DNA from: Arsenophonus sp048493715
Lineage (GTDB): Bacteria; Pseudomonadota; Gammaproteobacteria; Enterobacterales; Enterobacteriaceae
NCBI GenBank assembly: GCA_048493715.1
Contig: JBGDCZ010000008.1
Span: forward strand, 1 to 64,000
Reading direction: 5' to 3'
Length of the DNA: 64,000 bases
The notes beneath the pieces are model-generated. The model had not been told where the DNA came from, did no database searches, and saw only the letters and a program-made list of their open reading frames with translations. The translations under genes and the position numbers were made by a program. Shown here in pieces: positions 32,343 to 41,934 of this stretch (positions within the stretch are counted from its first letter, which is position 1; each line of letters starts with the position of its first letter).

Positions 32343-33575
32343 TTACCCATTCATTATTGGGCTAGGAAAAATGGGTAACCATAGATAAAATTTAATAATT
32401 AATGCATTAATAATGTCAATAAAGAAAGCACCAACCATTGGCACAACAAGAAAAGCCAAATGAGAAGGACCAAATCGATCGGTTACTGTCTGCATATTAG
32501 CAATCGCTGTCGGAGTTGCACCTAAACCAAAACCACAATGACCGGCCGCAAGTACTGCTGCATCATAACCTTTCCCCATAACAGGAAAGGTCACAAAAAT
32601 AGCATATAGGCCCATTACAATTGCTTGGACTAACAAAATGATGAGCATCGGTATCGCTAACGAAGCCAATTCCCAAAGTTTTAAACTCATTAATGCCATT
32701 GCTAAAAAAAGTGACAAACTGACATTACCTAAAACAGAAACCGCGCGATCAAATACTCGGTAGAAACCGACCCAAGATAAGCTATTATTTAAAATAACCC
32801 CGGTAAATAAAACACAAACAAAAGTAGGTAAAGTAAACTGATAACTTTCCAAGAGCCACTGCGAAACAAATTTACCCACTACTATACAAATCGCAATCAT
32901 GGCTAATGTTTCTATTAACACTAAAGAACTTATTACTCGCCCCGTTTGTGGCTTTTCAAATGCCATAGGGATTTCTTTATCATCCTCTAAATTTTGCGTA
33001 GTATCTGGTGTTTTCATATTACCAACCAAGAAGCGCGCTATAGGACCACCAATCAACCCGCCAAATACTAAACCAAATGTTGCACAAGCCATTGCAACTT
33101 CAGTCGCGCTTTGAAAACCATAATATTGGGTAAAAATTTTACTCCAAGCACCACCTGTTCCATGACCACCGGACAGGGTAATAGAACCGGCCAATAATCC
33201 CATCAATGGATCAAGACCTAATAACTTTGACAAGGCAATTCCGATTGTATTTTGCACAACAAGTAAACCAACAACCACAAAGATAAAAATAAGTAGCATT
33301 TTACCGCCTGCTTTTAAGCTAATCAAATTAGCATTTAGCCCAATTGTGGCAAAAAAAGCTAACATCATCGGCTCTTGCAGAGATAAGTCAAAGCTTATTC
33401 CCCAATCAAAAGTTGTTTTCAATAACAAAAGAACTAGTGCAACAAATAACCCACCGGCAACAGGTTCAGGAATAGTATATCTTTTTAAAATAGCGACCGA
33501 TTGTACAAGTTTACGTCCAAGTAATAATACTAAAGTAGCAGCGACGAAGGCGCCATAGACATCCAAATGATACAT
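32343..33575 (-). CDS. gltS: Sodium/glutamate symporter
   Basis: Inner-membrane carrier that takes up glutamate with Na+. 410 residues (E. coli 401), with about ten hydrophobic segments. The two re-entrant loops of the family are clear: GGHGTGGAWS (about 137-146) and AGHCGFGLGATPTAIANM (about 347-364). The start MYHLDVYGAFVAATLVLLLG is in the usual place. The charged cytoplasmic loop about 195-215 is normal for the family. Intact and in its E. coli position next to recG; xanP, which follows in E. coli, has been lost. Confidence 0.96.
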   Translation of the reverse strand: MYHLDVYGAFVAATLVLLLGRKLVQSVAILKRYTIPEPVAGGLFVALVLLLLKTTFDWGISFDLSLQEPMMLAFFATIGLNANLISLKAGGKMLLIFIFVVVGLLVVQNTIGIALSKLLGLDPLMGLLAGSITLSGGHGTGGAWSKIFTQYYGFQSATEVAMACATFGLVFGGLIGGPIARFLVGNMKTPDTTQNLEDDKEIPMAFEKPQTGRVISSLVLIETLAMIAICIVVGKFVSQWLLESYQFTLPTFVCVLFTGVILNNSLSWVGFYRVFDRAVSVLGNVSLSLFLAMALMSLKLWELASLAIPMLIILLVQAIVMGLYAIFVTFPVMGKGYDAAVLAAGHCGFGLGATPTAIANMQTVTDRFGPSHLAFLVVPMVGAFFIDIINALIIKFYLWLPIFPSPIMNG

Positions 33576-34012
33576 TTGCGTACCTCATTTTATTGTTAAT
33601 TTTTATGAAAAACTAAAATTAAGACGTTGTGAGTGTTAGGTAACAACACAAATAAGCTGGCTCATTGATTAAAGTTAATTTTTGCTTTCAATACAAGTGA
33701 AAACCTAAAAAATTTGATAAGACTGATAGCTCTATTAAAGTATACTCCAACAGATAAATGATTATTTTTTAAAGTCAGTCATTAAAATGTGCTATTTAAC
33801 AGTTAAAACCTACCAATTATTCAGCCCATAGCTTTTAAAAATAAGCCATTAAACTCCGAAATATATTTATCTCATCCGCAACTATTTTTTGCTAGTGATC
33901 GGGAAAATTTCATTAGCCAAATAATTTCTTTTTACTTTAATATAAAGCAAATAGTTGATTACAGCATAAAGCAAAATTGTAACTAAGCAATTATGATAAA
34001 GAGGACACACGA
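33576..34012. other. 437-base divergent spacer between gltS and yicH
   Basis: No open frame of note. In E. coli the xanthine permease gene lies between these two genes, so this is probably the scar of its loss; I see no residual coding sequence. It should also carry promoters for both genes. Confidence 0.45.
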
Positions 34013-35725
34013 TTGCGCTGGCTAAAAAACCTCATTCTTTCGCTCCTTATCGTGATCATATTTACTTACCTGATCATACAAACTCAGTGGGGAGCAAAAC
34101 AACTAAGTGATTTATTAAGTAAATATACCCAGTATGATATAAAAATTGGCGTTATCAGTCATCAACTAACTACGCCTGGTGAATTAGTATTACAAGATGT
34201 TACTATCCATAATAAACAAAATAGTTTTAACCTAAATGCCAAACAAATTACTTTTGAATTGCTCTGGCAAAAGATACTTACAAGCTCATGGTTACATCGG
34301 TTAGTTCTTACTGAAGGTCAATTAACCCTGCCACCGTCCGGTCAAATTTTGCTTTTCAACAGTAAAATATTACAATTAGAAAACATGAATGTTAATTATC
34401 GAATCCGCAATATCGATCTGCTAGCAACCAATATCACGGGTGGAATAACGCCCTGGCGACCAACTACTAATAACCCATTCGGAGAGGGCAATTTTCAATT
34501 TACCGCCCAGCAGTTTAAGCTTAATAACGTTCACTTAACAACCTTGCTTACAAAAGGAAGCTATAAAACCCATTCTCTTTTCATCGATGAACTTTCTAGT
34601 TATCTTAATAATGGCGTTATTAATGCCAATGCGATTAAATACACGGATCAAACACTTACTTTAGCAAAACTAATGTTAACCAATACGGGTTGGCAATGTT
34701 CTTCATCACTTGCCGAATTAGGCAATAAACTACGCGATATTAAAAAATTAACCATAAAAGAGCTGAATTTGACCAATAGCAATTTTCAAGGAAAAGATTG
34801 GGCCATTGCAGGCCTATCAGGTAAAGTGACTGACATCGTGCTTACAGCTGGAAATTGGAATAGTTCTAACAGTGAATTCAGTCTAAACATTGATGATTTA
34901 ATATATAAAAACCAACAAATTAGCCAGCTTATCGCCGATATGACATTTACCGATGATATGCTGCATGTTAATCGTCTTTCAGGCTATTATGATAAAGGGA
35001 TTTTTAACATCGAAGCAACTTGGCATACCAAACAGCAATCTATCAATATTATTAATGCCCAATTAGCAGGAATACGTTATCAATTACCGAATGATTGGTT
35101 TAATTTTTTTAAATCACCAGTCCCCAATTGGCTCACTTCATTACATATTACCAATTTTAAATTAAGTAATTCTTTACTTATGGATATTGACACCCATTTT
35201 CCCTTTGAATTGACTGATGTTAATGGTTATTTAACGAATATGGATTTGATCCAACAACAAAAATGGGGATTTTGGCAAGGAAAAGGGGCCTTCAATGCTA
35301 ATAGTGGTACACTCAACCAAATTATGTTACGAGGACCTTTTATAGAAATTTCTTCGCATAGTGATCATTCTTTTACTGTCGAACTCAATACCAATGTAGA
35401 AAATGGTTTAGTAAAATTGACCACTAATGTTGAACAACAAACCAATGAAGAGCCTTTTTCATTATCTGCGAAAGGAATAAATGTTGATTTAGCGATATTA
35501 AATCAGTGGGGATGGAAAAATTTACCCATACAAACATTAGCGGATTTCAATTTTACATTGAAAGGCAACTTATTGGCCAATCCGATTTCTCAAACATTGG
35601 AAGGAGAACTATACTACCAAATCCCTAACGGAGAAAGAAAGAATTACACTATGATTACAGGTGAAGTGACGGCACCAAAGGATGGTCAAATACCATTGAC
35701 GACAACTAATAAAGAAAACCTTTAG
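34013..35725 (+). CDS. yicH: AsmA-like protein YicH
   Basis: 570 residues, essentially the E. coli YicH length. TTG start at 34013, preceded by AAAGAGGA about 9 bases upstream; the next in-frame ATG is far inside. One N-terminal membrane helix (LILSLLIVIIFTYLII, about 7-22) followed by a long periplasmic, beta-rich region, as in the AsmA/YhdP family of bridge-like proteins implicated in phospholipid transport to the outer membrane. Conserved patches include GAKQLSDLL, WAIAGLSGKV and LNQWGWKNLP. The frame is unbroken. Its TAG (35723-35725) overlaps the stop of the convergent fabY relic. The role is by family; the substrate is not known. Confidence 0.9.
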   Translation: MRWLKNLILSLLIVIIFTYLIIQTQWGAKQLSDLLSKYTQYDIKIGVISHQLTTPGELVLQDVTIHNKQNSFNLNAKQITFELLWQKILTSSWLHRLVLTEGQLTLPPSGQILLFNSKILQLENMNVNYRIRNIDLLATNITGGITPWRPTTNNPFGEGNFQFTAQQFKLNNVHLTTLLTKGSYKTHSLFIDELSSYLNNGVINANAIKYTDQTLTLAKLMLTNTGWQCSSSLAELGNKLRDIKKLTIKELNLTNSNFQGKDWAIAGLSGKVTDIVLTAGNWNSSNSEFSLNIDDLIYKNQQISQLIADMTFTDDMLHVNRLSGYYDKGIFNIEATWHTKQQSINIINAQLAGIRYQLPNDWFNFFKSPVPNWLTSLHITNFKLSNSLLMDIDTHFPFELTDVNGYLTNMDLIQQQKWGFWQGKGAFNANSGTLNQIMLRGPFIEISSHSDHSFTVELNTNVENGLVKLTTNVEQQTNEEPFSLSAKGINVDLAILNQWGWKNLPIQTLADFNFTLKGNLLANPISQTLEGELYYQIPNGERKNYTMITGEVTAPKDGQIPLTTTNKENL

Positions 35726-36681
35726 TCACACCAATTAGCGGTCAATTTCAACATTAGTGGCAAGGAAGCCAGATTTTTACCATCAGCTAAAACCATGTAA
35801 GTGCCTGTAAATAACGAAGCGTGATCACTTTTATTACTGCCAATATCAACATCCAACTCCAATACCGCCTGGTATCCTCTGGCTAGTCTATCTAAAGCAC
35901 CCAGCATATTACAAAGATCAGCGACGACATTTGGGCGCCCAACAATCGATTTATGATAACGAATATGCCCATCAACCAAAATAATATCACCACCAAGCTG
36001 TCTTTCTTGTAGTAATAACCAAATAAGCCGCCATTCGGTTAAAGTGGCTAATGAAAACTGACTACCAGCAAAAATGATATGATGGGGATTTTGATTTCTC
36101 GCTTCAGACATACTGGTGATAAAACTCTGACCAGCATACTGCACACTATTTTTATTCCCACCTTTTCACAAAGGAATTTTTTCATGCCATATTTTTTGTA
36201 ATTCATTACACCAATCGGGTCTACGCAGAATTTTATCCAGCGTTTGCACCTTTTTTATCATTAAGAAATGCTTCACTGTTGTAAGAAGCTGGCTAGCAAT
36301 AGGGCCTAGATTTTTAAAGCCTAAACAACGAAAAAAAGGAACAACTTCCTCACGTACACTAGAAACAATTCTTTTTACCCCTTCTTGATGTGCAACAGAT
36401 TCCAATACCATGGCAATCAGTTTCCCTAATCCTTTGCCTCACATACTAGGATGGACAGATAAAAAACGAATAGCACCTTCGTCATCGACATTAATATATA
36501 AACGACCAATTGCAGGTATTTGACCTGCTTCATTAACTATCATCTGATGATGAGCGGCCGAATCATAGCCATCTTTTTCAGAGTCGGGTGGTTGATGGAA
36601 AGGTTTACGCAATATCTCCCAACGAAACTGATAATAATTTTTAAAATCGGCTTCTGTTCTTGGTATTCACAGATGATACAT
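35722..36681 (-). pseudogene. fabY: FabY/YiiD-type acetyltransferase-thioesterase with three in-frame TGA
   Basis: Relic, or very recently dead copy, of the two-domain protein YiiD/FabY: an N-terminal GNAT acetyltransferase domain and a C-terminal hot-dog thioesterase-like domain, implicated in starting fatty acid synthesis. A single reading frame of 320 codons runs from ATG 36681 to TAA 35722 with no frameshift but three TGA codons, at 36667-36669 (codon 5), 36439-36441 and 36166-36168. Visible: FKNYYQFRWEILRKPFHQP, HHQMIVNEAGQ, RLYINVDDEGAIRF, the acetyl-CoA loop GKGLGKL just after the second TGA, and in the C-terminal part NQNPHHIIFAGSQFSLATLTEW. The C-terminus ends at the overlap with yicH. 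fabY-dtd-yihX order is as in E. coli. Confidence 0.9.
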
Positions 36682-36721
36682 AAAATATCCTCCTTTTAAT
36701 AAATAATGGCAAAGTTTATAA

Positions 36722-37159
36722 CTAAACCTGCAAGTAAAATGTTACTGGACCAATATTCGTTAAATTAATTTGCATATCCACAGCAAACTGCCCTGTTTCT
36801 GCTTTTATTCCTCTCGATCGATACTACTCAATAAAATAATGATATAGGGCACTGGTTTTATCTGGAGCCCCACTATTGGAAAAGCTAGGTCTCATTCCTT
36901 TTTTAGTATCAGCCGTTAAAGTAAATTGCGAAACAACCAACAAACTTCCGCCTACTTGCTGAACACTCAAATTCATCTTAATCCTACTTATCGTTAACAA
37001 TACGATAACTAATAATTTTTTCACACAACCATTTAGTTTTTTTCTCATTATCTTGTTTTTCAATAGCTAAAAAAACCAATAAACCTTCTGCAATTTGCCC
37101 ACGCATTGCTCTTCAACCATCACATTAGCCTGGGTCACACGTTGAATTAAGGCGATCAT
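36722..37159 (-). pseudogene. dtd: D-aminoacyl-tRNA deacylase, decayed
   Basis: Relic of the enzyme that clears D-amino acids from tRNA. From ATG 37159 it reads IALIQRVTQANVMVEE, then frameshifts near 37105, continues as LLVFLAIEKQDNEKK, shifts again near 36985 and gives MNLSVQQVGGSLLVVSQFTL and GMRPSFSNSG (36830-36975), the substrate-site motifs SQFTL and the GlyCisPro-type region. A TAG at about 36828 interrupts FIE-YRSR, after which FAVDMQINL and GPVTFYLQV lead to the natural stop at 36722. At least two frameshifts and one nonsense. Confidence 0.93.
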
Positions 37160-37177
37160 AAAAATCCTGTATAAGAA

Positions 37178-37831
37178 CTAAAATAACATTACACTAAGTA
37201 CTGTTTCTGTATATAGAATAATTACTACTTTGCCCGGGATGCTGAAATCATAGTTAGCAAAATATCTTGCGACGGTATTTTTATCTGTAACATGCCAGCT
37301 TTTAATACCAAACTGTTTTGCTGCAGTAATATTTTCTTGTGTATCATCAAAAAATAGTGTCTTTAGCAGCAAACCTATCTGATTGTAAAACATATTTATA
37401 GATTGCCAGATCTGGTTTACGCATTCCAAGATCTTGCGACAAGTAGAGAAAATCTGAAGAAGCTGCGATTTCAGGATAATGGCAGGGCCAATAATTTTGA
37501 TGTAAACGATTTGTATTAGATAAAATAACCACCCCGTGGCCTTGCTGACGTAAACGCGTCATAATTTCTATGACATCATAACGTAATGAAGATATCATTC
37601 CATCCCAGTGCAAATTCTTCAAAACTTAAAGACAAACCTAATTTTTCATTAGTGATTTCAGTAAATTCAAAGTCAGAAATTTTATCACATTCATGTAGTT
37701 TGACTGCTTCGTCTAGCCCAAATTTTTGGGCCAAACTTACGATAGGGATGTCACTTAGTTCACTCCACACCTGTAGAGCAAGATTAAAGTCGATATTAAT
37801 AATTACTACCCATATCGAAAATATACAGCAT
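37178..37831 (-). pseudogene. yihX: YihX-type HAD phosphatase, decayed
   Basis: Relic of the HAD-superfamily sugar phosphatase YihX (alpha-D-glucose-1-phosphate phosphatase in E. coli). ATG 37831 gives MLYIFDMGS, then a frameshift near 37805 to INIDFNLALQVWSELSDIP. Further pieces: SFEEFALGWNDIF, a frameshift near 37600, then VIEIMTRLRQQGHGVVILSNTNRLH (HAD motif II) and YLSQDLGMRKPD (motif III lysine), another shift near 37370, then LFFDDTQENITAAKQFGI (motif IV). The open frame runs past the usual end to 37178. Three frameshifts make it dead. Confidence 0.92.
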
Positions 37832-39062
37832 AAATTTTCTCCATAGTGACGGTTTAGCTTTACTACATCATTATTAAAATGCTTAAACAGAAGAAAATCA
37901 TTTGTTATGATAAATAAAAAATATTTGTCATAATTATTAAATTAATTTATTCAAAACAAGATAAATTCAATACAATCAAAATAAATTTAAAACTAATCAA
38001 TAACCATATTAAAAATATACACACGAATATTAATTTTTATAGCAAAAAATAACTTTTATTTCTAATAATCATTAAAGTATTATATAAAAATATTTATTAC
38101 TACTTGTTTAGATATGAATGTTTAAAAAACATGTTGATATTTTGCTAGAATTTTAAAACTAGCGATTAAAACACTAAAAACAGTAAAAGACTTAATATGC
38201 TAGCAAAAATACCAATTTATTATTTTTATACCATAACCCCCATTTAACAATTAATATATTGTAAATTTAAAATTAAAAAAAGAAAAACATAATCGAGTAA
38301 TCCTAATACATAACTCTCTAACCTGCTTATATGCAACAATAAATACTGGCTTGATAAATAACTTCTCGATTTAATTAAAAGAGTGATTGTAACACTAATT
38401 TCACCAATCAAATAATAAGTCATATCATATTGTTAAATAATTACATTAGGGAAAATAACTTAGTTTATTACTTGTAATTTTTTACATTTTATTAAAAGAT
38501 TACATGCTTTAGTTTGCTGGCTAAAACATTTAAACTATTTACTTAATTTTAATAATTATCATATGCAAAAACTTACCATAGATATTATTGACGCTATATT
38601 TTTTACTTAAACTTATCCGCTTTTTACCATTATTAATGGCAATACAAGTCAAATATAAAATGGACTGCTATTTTTGATATTTTTAGTCATACGATTATAT
38701 AATAACACTTAATTTTAAAATTATTAATCTTTAATTACAATATGAACATATATTATCAATAATATAATTTTTATTAACATAAAAAATAGCAAAAATTTAT
38801 TTTATATATTATTTAAATAAAAAATTTTATCATTACTTTTATTATTAATTAACTGGAAAAATCACAAAAATTCTATAAGAATAAAAATACTAAATTAACA
38901 ATGATTATTAAAGCTATATTATATTTTTGAGCATAATAGAAATTTATAGATTCAAATATTGAATATAACTTGGTTATTAATATATTCCTAATATAACTAA
39001 ATATTAATAAATCAAAAATTTATATTTAATAATAATCACACTCAACTAAAGGAGTTATAATA
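37832..39062. other. 1.2-kb AT-rich gap without a recognised gene
   Basis: The longest stretch in the window with no assignable feature. It is extremely AT-rich with dense stops in six frames. No RNA gene, hairpin terminator or repeat stood out. It separates the yihX relic from the small unknown gene at 39063; the gene once here, if any, is beyond recognition by eye. Confidence 0.5.
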
Positions 39063-39446
39063 ATGAATATAAGCACAATGGGTAACGGTTTTACTGTGTT
39101 TTTTAGATTGTTCGATAATATCTTTAAAACAGATAATAGATTCGAAATGAACATAACAAGTTCTACAGGAAAATAATTAAAAGCTTATTCATTCTATGGA
39201 GAAAAAGCAGAATATACTAAACTCGAAATTGATAATTCAGCAGGAACAATCGTCCTGAATTTTATTATCCAACGCAAAGATAATTATGAGGTTATTTCCA
39301 CTGGCTACGGAATAGTTAAATATGATGATATTGATGAAAAGTTAGAAGTTTTAGATTTTAAAGCAGAAAATAGAAAAGTTATTGTACTTCATTTAACTAA
39401 TCCATCTAACCAATGCTTTAATCTTGAAATTAAGCGAAGCAATTAA
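39063..39446 (+). pseudogene. Unknown 127-codon gene with one internal TAA
   Basis: A strong Shine-Dalgarno (AAAGGAG) lies 7 bases before ATG 39063. The frame runs 127 codons to TAA 39444 and is interrupted only by TAA at codon 38 (39174-39176). The encoded sequence is polar and beta-like with alternating residues (GNGFTVFFRLFDN; LEIDNSAGTIVLNFIIQ; GYGIVKYDDIDEK; KVIVLHLTNPSNQCFNLEI); there is no signal peptide or membrane segment. No family recognised; the pattern would suit a small beta-sandwich lectin- or cytolysin-like protein, which is only a guess. It is isolated by a 1.2-kb gap upstream and a bidirectional terminator downstream. Confidence 0.6.
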
Positions 39447-39552
39447 TTCAATCAACTCTAAAAAATTTGCTAATAACAAGATATAAAACATATTTAAATA
39501 TAAATTGTAAACCACGTTCTTTATAGTTCATTTTATATAATAAATGTAAATT

Positions 39553-39582
39553 AAACAAAGGTGTTAAATAACACCTTTGTTT
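39553..39582. terminator. Bidirectional terminator between the unknown gene and typA
   Basis: Perfect 14-bp inverted repeat AAACAAAGGTGTTA/TAACACCTTTGTTT with a 2-base spacer, T-rich on both sides. It lies between the convergent gene at 39063-39446 and typA. Confidence 0.85.
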
Positions 39583-39606
39583 AAATTAAAAACCTAACAA
39601 TTTTAT

Positions 39607-41430
39607 TTAAACTTCTTTATTTCTATAAGCACGACGGCGGTCGTTCTCTGTCAAATAACGTTTCCTCAAACGAATTGATTGCGGAGTAACTTCCACTAAT
39701 TCATCATCATCAATAAATTCTAATGCCTGTTCTAATGTCTTTTTAACCGGAGGGGATAAAGTTGTCGCTGCATCTGTCCCTGATGCACGGATATTGGTCA
39801 ATTTTTTACCAGTTAAACAATTCACCGTTAGATCATTAGAACGAGAATGGATACCAATGATTTGTCCTTCATACACTTCAGCACCATGACCAAGGAATAA
39901 TTTACCGCGATCTTGCAAACTATAAAGCGCATAAGCTACTGCTTTACCTTGACCGTTTGAGATCATAACGCCATTTTGTCGACGGCCAATTTCACCAGGT
40001 CTCACATCATCATAGTGACTAAAAGTTGCATATAGCAAACCGGTACCTGATGTCATTGTCATAAATTCTGTCCGAAAACCGATTAAGCCTCGGCTTGGAA
40101 TAAAACAATCAAGTCGCACTCGACCTTTTCCATCTGGCAAAATATCACGTAGTTCACCTTTACGTTCACCTAATGCCATCATAACATCGCCTTGGTGCCG
40201 CTCTTCAATATCTAAGGTAACTTGTTCAAAAGGCTCCTGTTTACGACCCTCAAAATCACGGAAAATAACTTTTGGTCGAGAAACGGCTAATTCAAAACCT
40301 TCACGGCGCATATTTTCAATTAATACCGAAAGGTGAAGCTCACCACGACCGGAAACACGGAAAGCATCGGGATCTTCAGTCTCTTCTACCCGTAATGCAA
40401 CGTTATGCACTAACTCTTTTTTCAAGCGATCTAAAATTTGACGCGAAGTAACATATTTCCCTTCAAGACCACAAAACGGTGACGTATTAACACAAAAATA
40501 CATACTCACCGTTGGCTCATCAACTGCCAGCGCTGGCAACGCTTCAATATTATTTGGATCACATAACGTATCGGAGATATTTAATTCGCCAAGCCCCGTC
40601 AAAGCGATAATATCACCCGCCTCAGCAATTTCAGAATCGATACGCTCTAATCCTAAATGTGTCAATACCTTACAAACCTTACCACTACGTGTTTTGCCTT
40701 CACTATTAACAATAGTGACGGTTTGGTTAGGCTTCACTGCACCACGCTTAATACGACCAATGCCAATAACACCCAGATAATTATTGTAATCAAGCTGAGA
40801 GATTTGCATTTGAAAAGCGCCAGCCAAATCAACCTGTGGAGGAGAAACATATTTTACAATGGCTTCATACAGTGGTGTCATATCCTGCACCATATCATTG
40901 TAATCTGTTCCAGAGATACCATTTAAAGCAGATGCGTAAATGATTGGAAAATCAAGTTGCTCATCAGTCGCCCCTAAGTTGACAAACAGATCAAAGACCT
41001 GATCAACAACCCAATCTGGCCTTGCCCCTGGACGATCTATTTTATTGATCACTACAATTGGTTTTAAACCGTGAGCAAAGGCTTTTTGGCTAACAAAGCG
41101 GGTTTGTGGCATCGGGCCATCCATTGCATCAACCAAAAGCAACACACTGTCAACCATTGACATAACTCGTTCAACTTCACCACCAAAATCAGCGTGTCCT
41201 GGCGTATCAACAATATTGATTCGATAATCATGCCATTTGATGGCGGTATTTTTTGCCAAAATAGTAATGCCACGCTCTTTTTCCAAATCATTGGAATCCA
41301 TTACACGTTCATCTAGGTTATTACGTCCACCAAAGGTGCCAGATTGTTGTAATAATTTATCAACCAGTGTTGTTTTTCCATGATCGACGTGTGCGATGAT
41401 GGCGATATTTCTTAAATTTTCAATAGACAC
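39607..41430 (-). CDS. typA: Ribosome-associated GTPase TypA/BipA
   Basis: EF-G-like translational GTPase that binds the ribosome and is involved in assembly and stress adaptation. 607 residues, as in E. coli. G motifs are intact: AHVDHGKTTL (13-22), DTPGHADFGGE (about 71-81) and NKIDRPGAR (about 128). The C-terminal domain segments GRGELHLSVLIENMRREG and SRGLIGFRTEF are present. The frame is unbroken. In E. coli it is divergent from glnA; here the upstream region leads to a ppc relic, so the neighbourhood has changed. Confidence 0.98.
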   Translation of the reverse strand: MSIENLRNIAIIAHVDHGKTTLVDKLLQQSGTFGGRNNLDERVMDSNDLEKERGITILAKNTAIKWHDYRINIVDTPGHADFGGEVERVMSMVDSVLLLVDAMDGPMPQTRFVSQKAFAHGLKPIVVINKIDRPGARPDWVVDQVFDLFVNLGATDEQLDFPIIYASALNGISGTDYNDMVQDMTPLYEAIVKYVSPPQVDLAGAFQMQISQLDYNNYLGVIGIGRIKRGAVKPNQTVTIVNSEGKTRSGKVCKVLTHLGLERIDSEIAEAGDIIALTGLGELNISDTLCDPNNIEALPALAVDEPTVSMYFCVNTSPFCGLEGKYVTSRQILDRLKKELVHNVALRVEETEDPDAFRVSGRGELHLSVLIENMRREGFELAVSRPKVIFRDFEGRKQEPFEQVTLDIEERHQGDVMMALGERKGELRDILPDGKGRVRLDCFIPSRGLIGFRTEFMTMTSGTGLLYATFSHYDDVRPGEIGRRQNGVMISNGQGKAVAYALYSLQDRGKLFLGHGAEVYEGQIIGIHSRSNDLTVNCLTGKKLTNIRASGTDAATTLSPPVKKTLEQALEFIDDDELVEVTPQSIRLRKRYLTENDRRRAYRNKEV

Positions 41431-41934
41431 AAATTTTTACCATATTTTCTAACTGGAAAGGATTAAATGACTCTGGCCAAGCAGTGGCTTTGCCGGTAGG
41501 CATCTACACATATGCTGTTATTTTACACATAATATTGGCGGAGTGAAATAAATGTGAACTGTATCAACTTAAATAACTCTTAAGCAGTAGAGTAGTCACT
41601 AAAAGGCGCTTCTATTAATGCTCTAATTAGGCTAGTTTACCATGTATTTTTTATATTAATGGTTAAACTAGCGAAAACATTTAAATGAAGTAAACTTTTT
41701 TCTTTTAACAGATGTTTAAAATAACTTTACTGACAGCAATTATTTTAAACATATCAATAAAATCATTATTATTTAACGCACTAAAATTATCTTGTAAAAC
41801 ATTTAAAACAATCTTTCATGGTTTAATACTGATTGTATTTTGTTGTTTTGTTATAAATATATTTTTCTATTTATGACAACATTTATCAGATATTTAATAA
41901 TCCATTCTTTTTTTCATCATTTACTTGAAAATGG
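41431..41934. other. Spacer between typA and the ppc relic
   Basis: About 500 bases with no open frame of note and no recognised coding relic. Holds the typA 5' region; the rest is probably eroded ppc or neighbouring sequence. Confidence 0.4.

Noticed and set aside
40657..40926. Plus-strand open frame inside typA
   Set aside because: Antisense shadow of a highly conserved gene; no ribosome site or family sequence.
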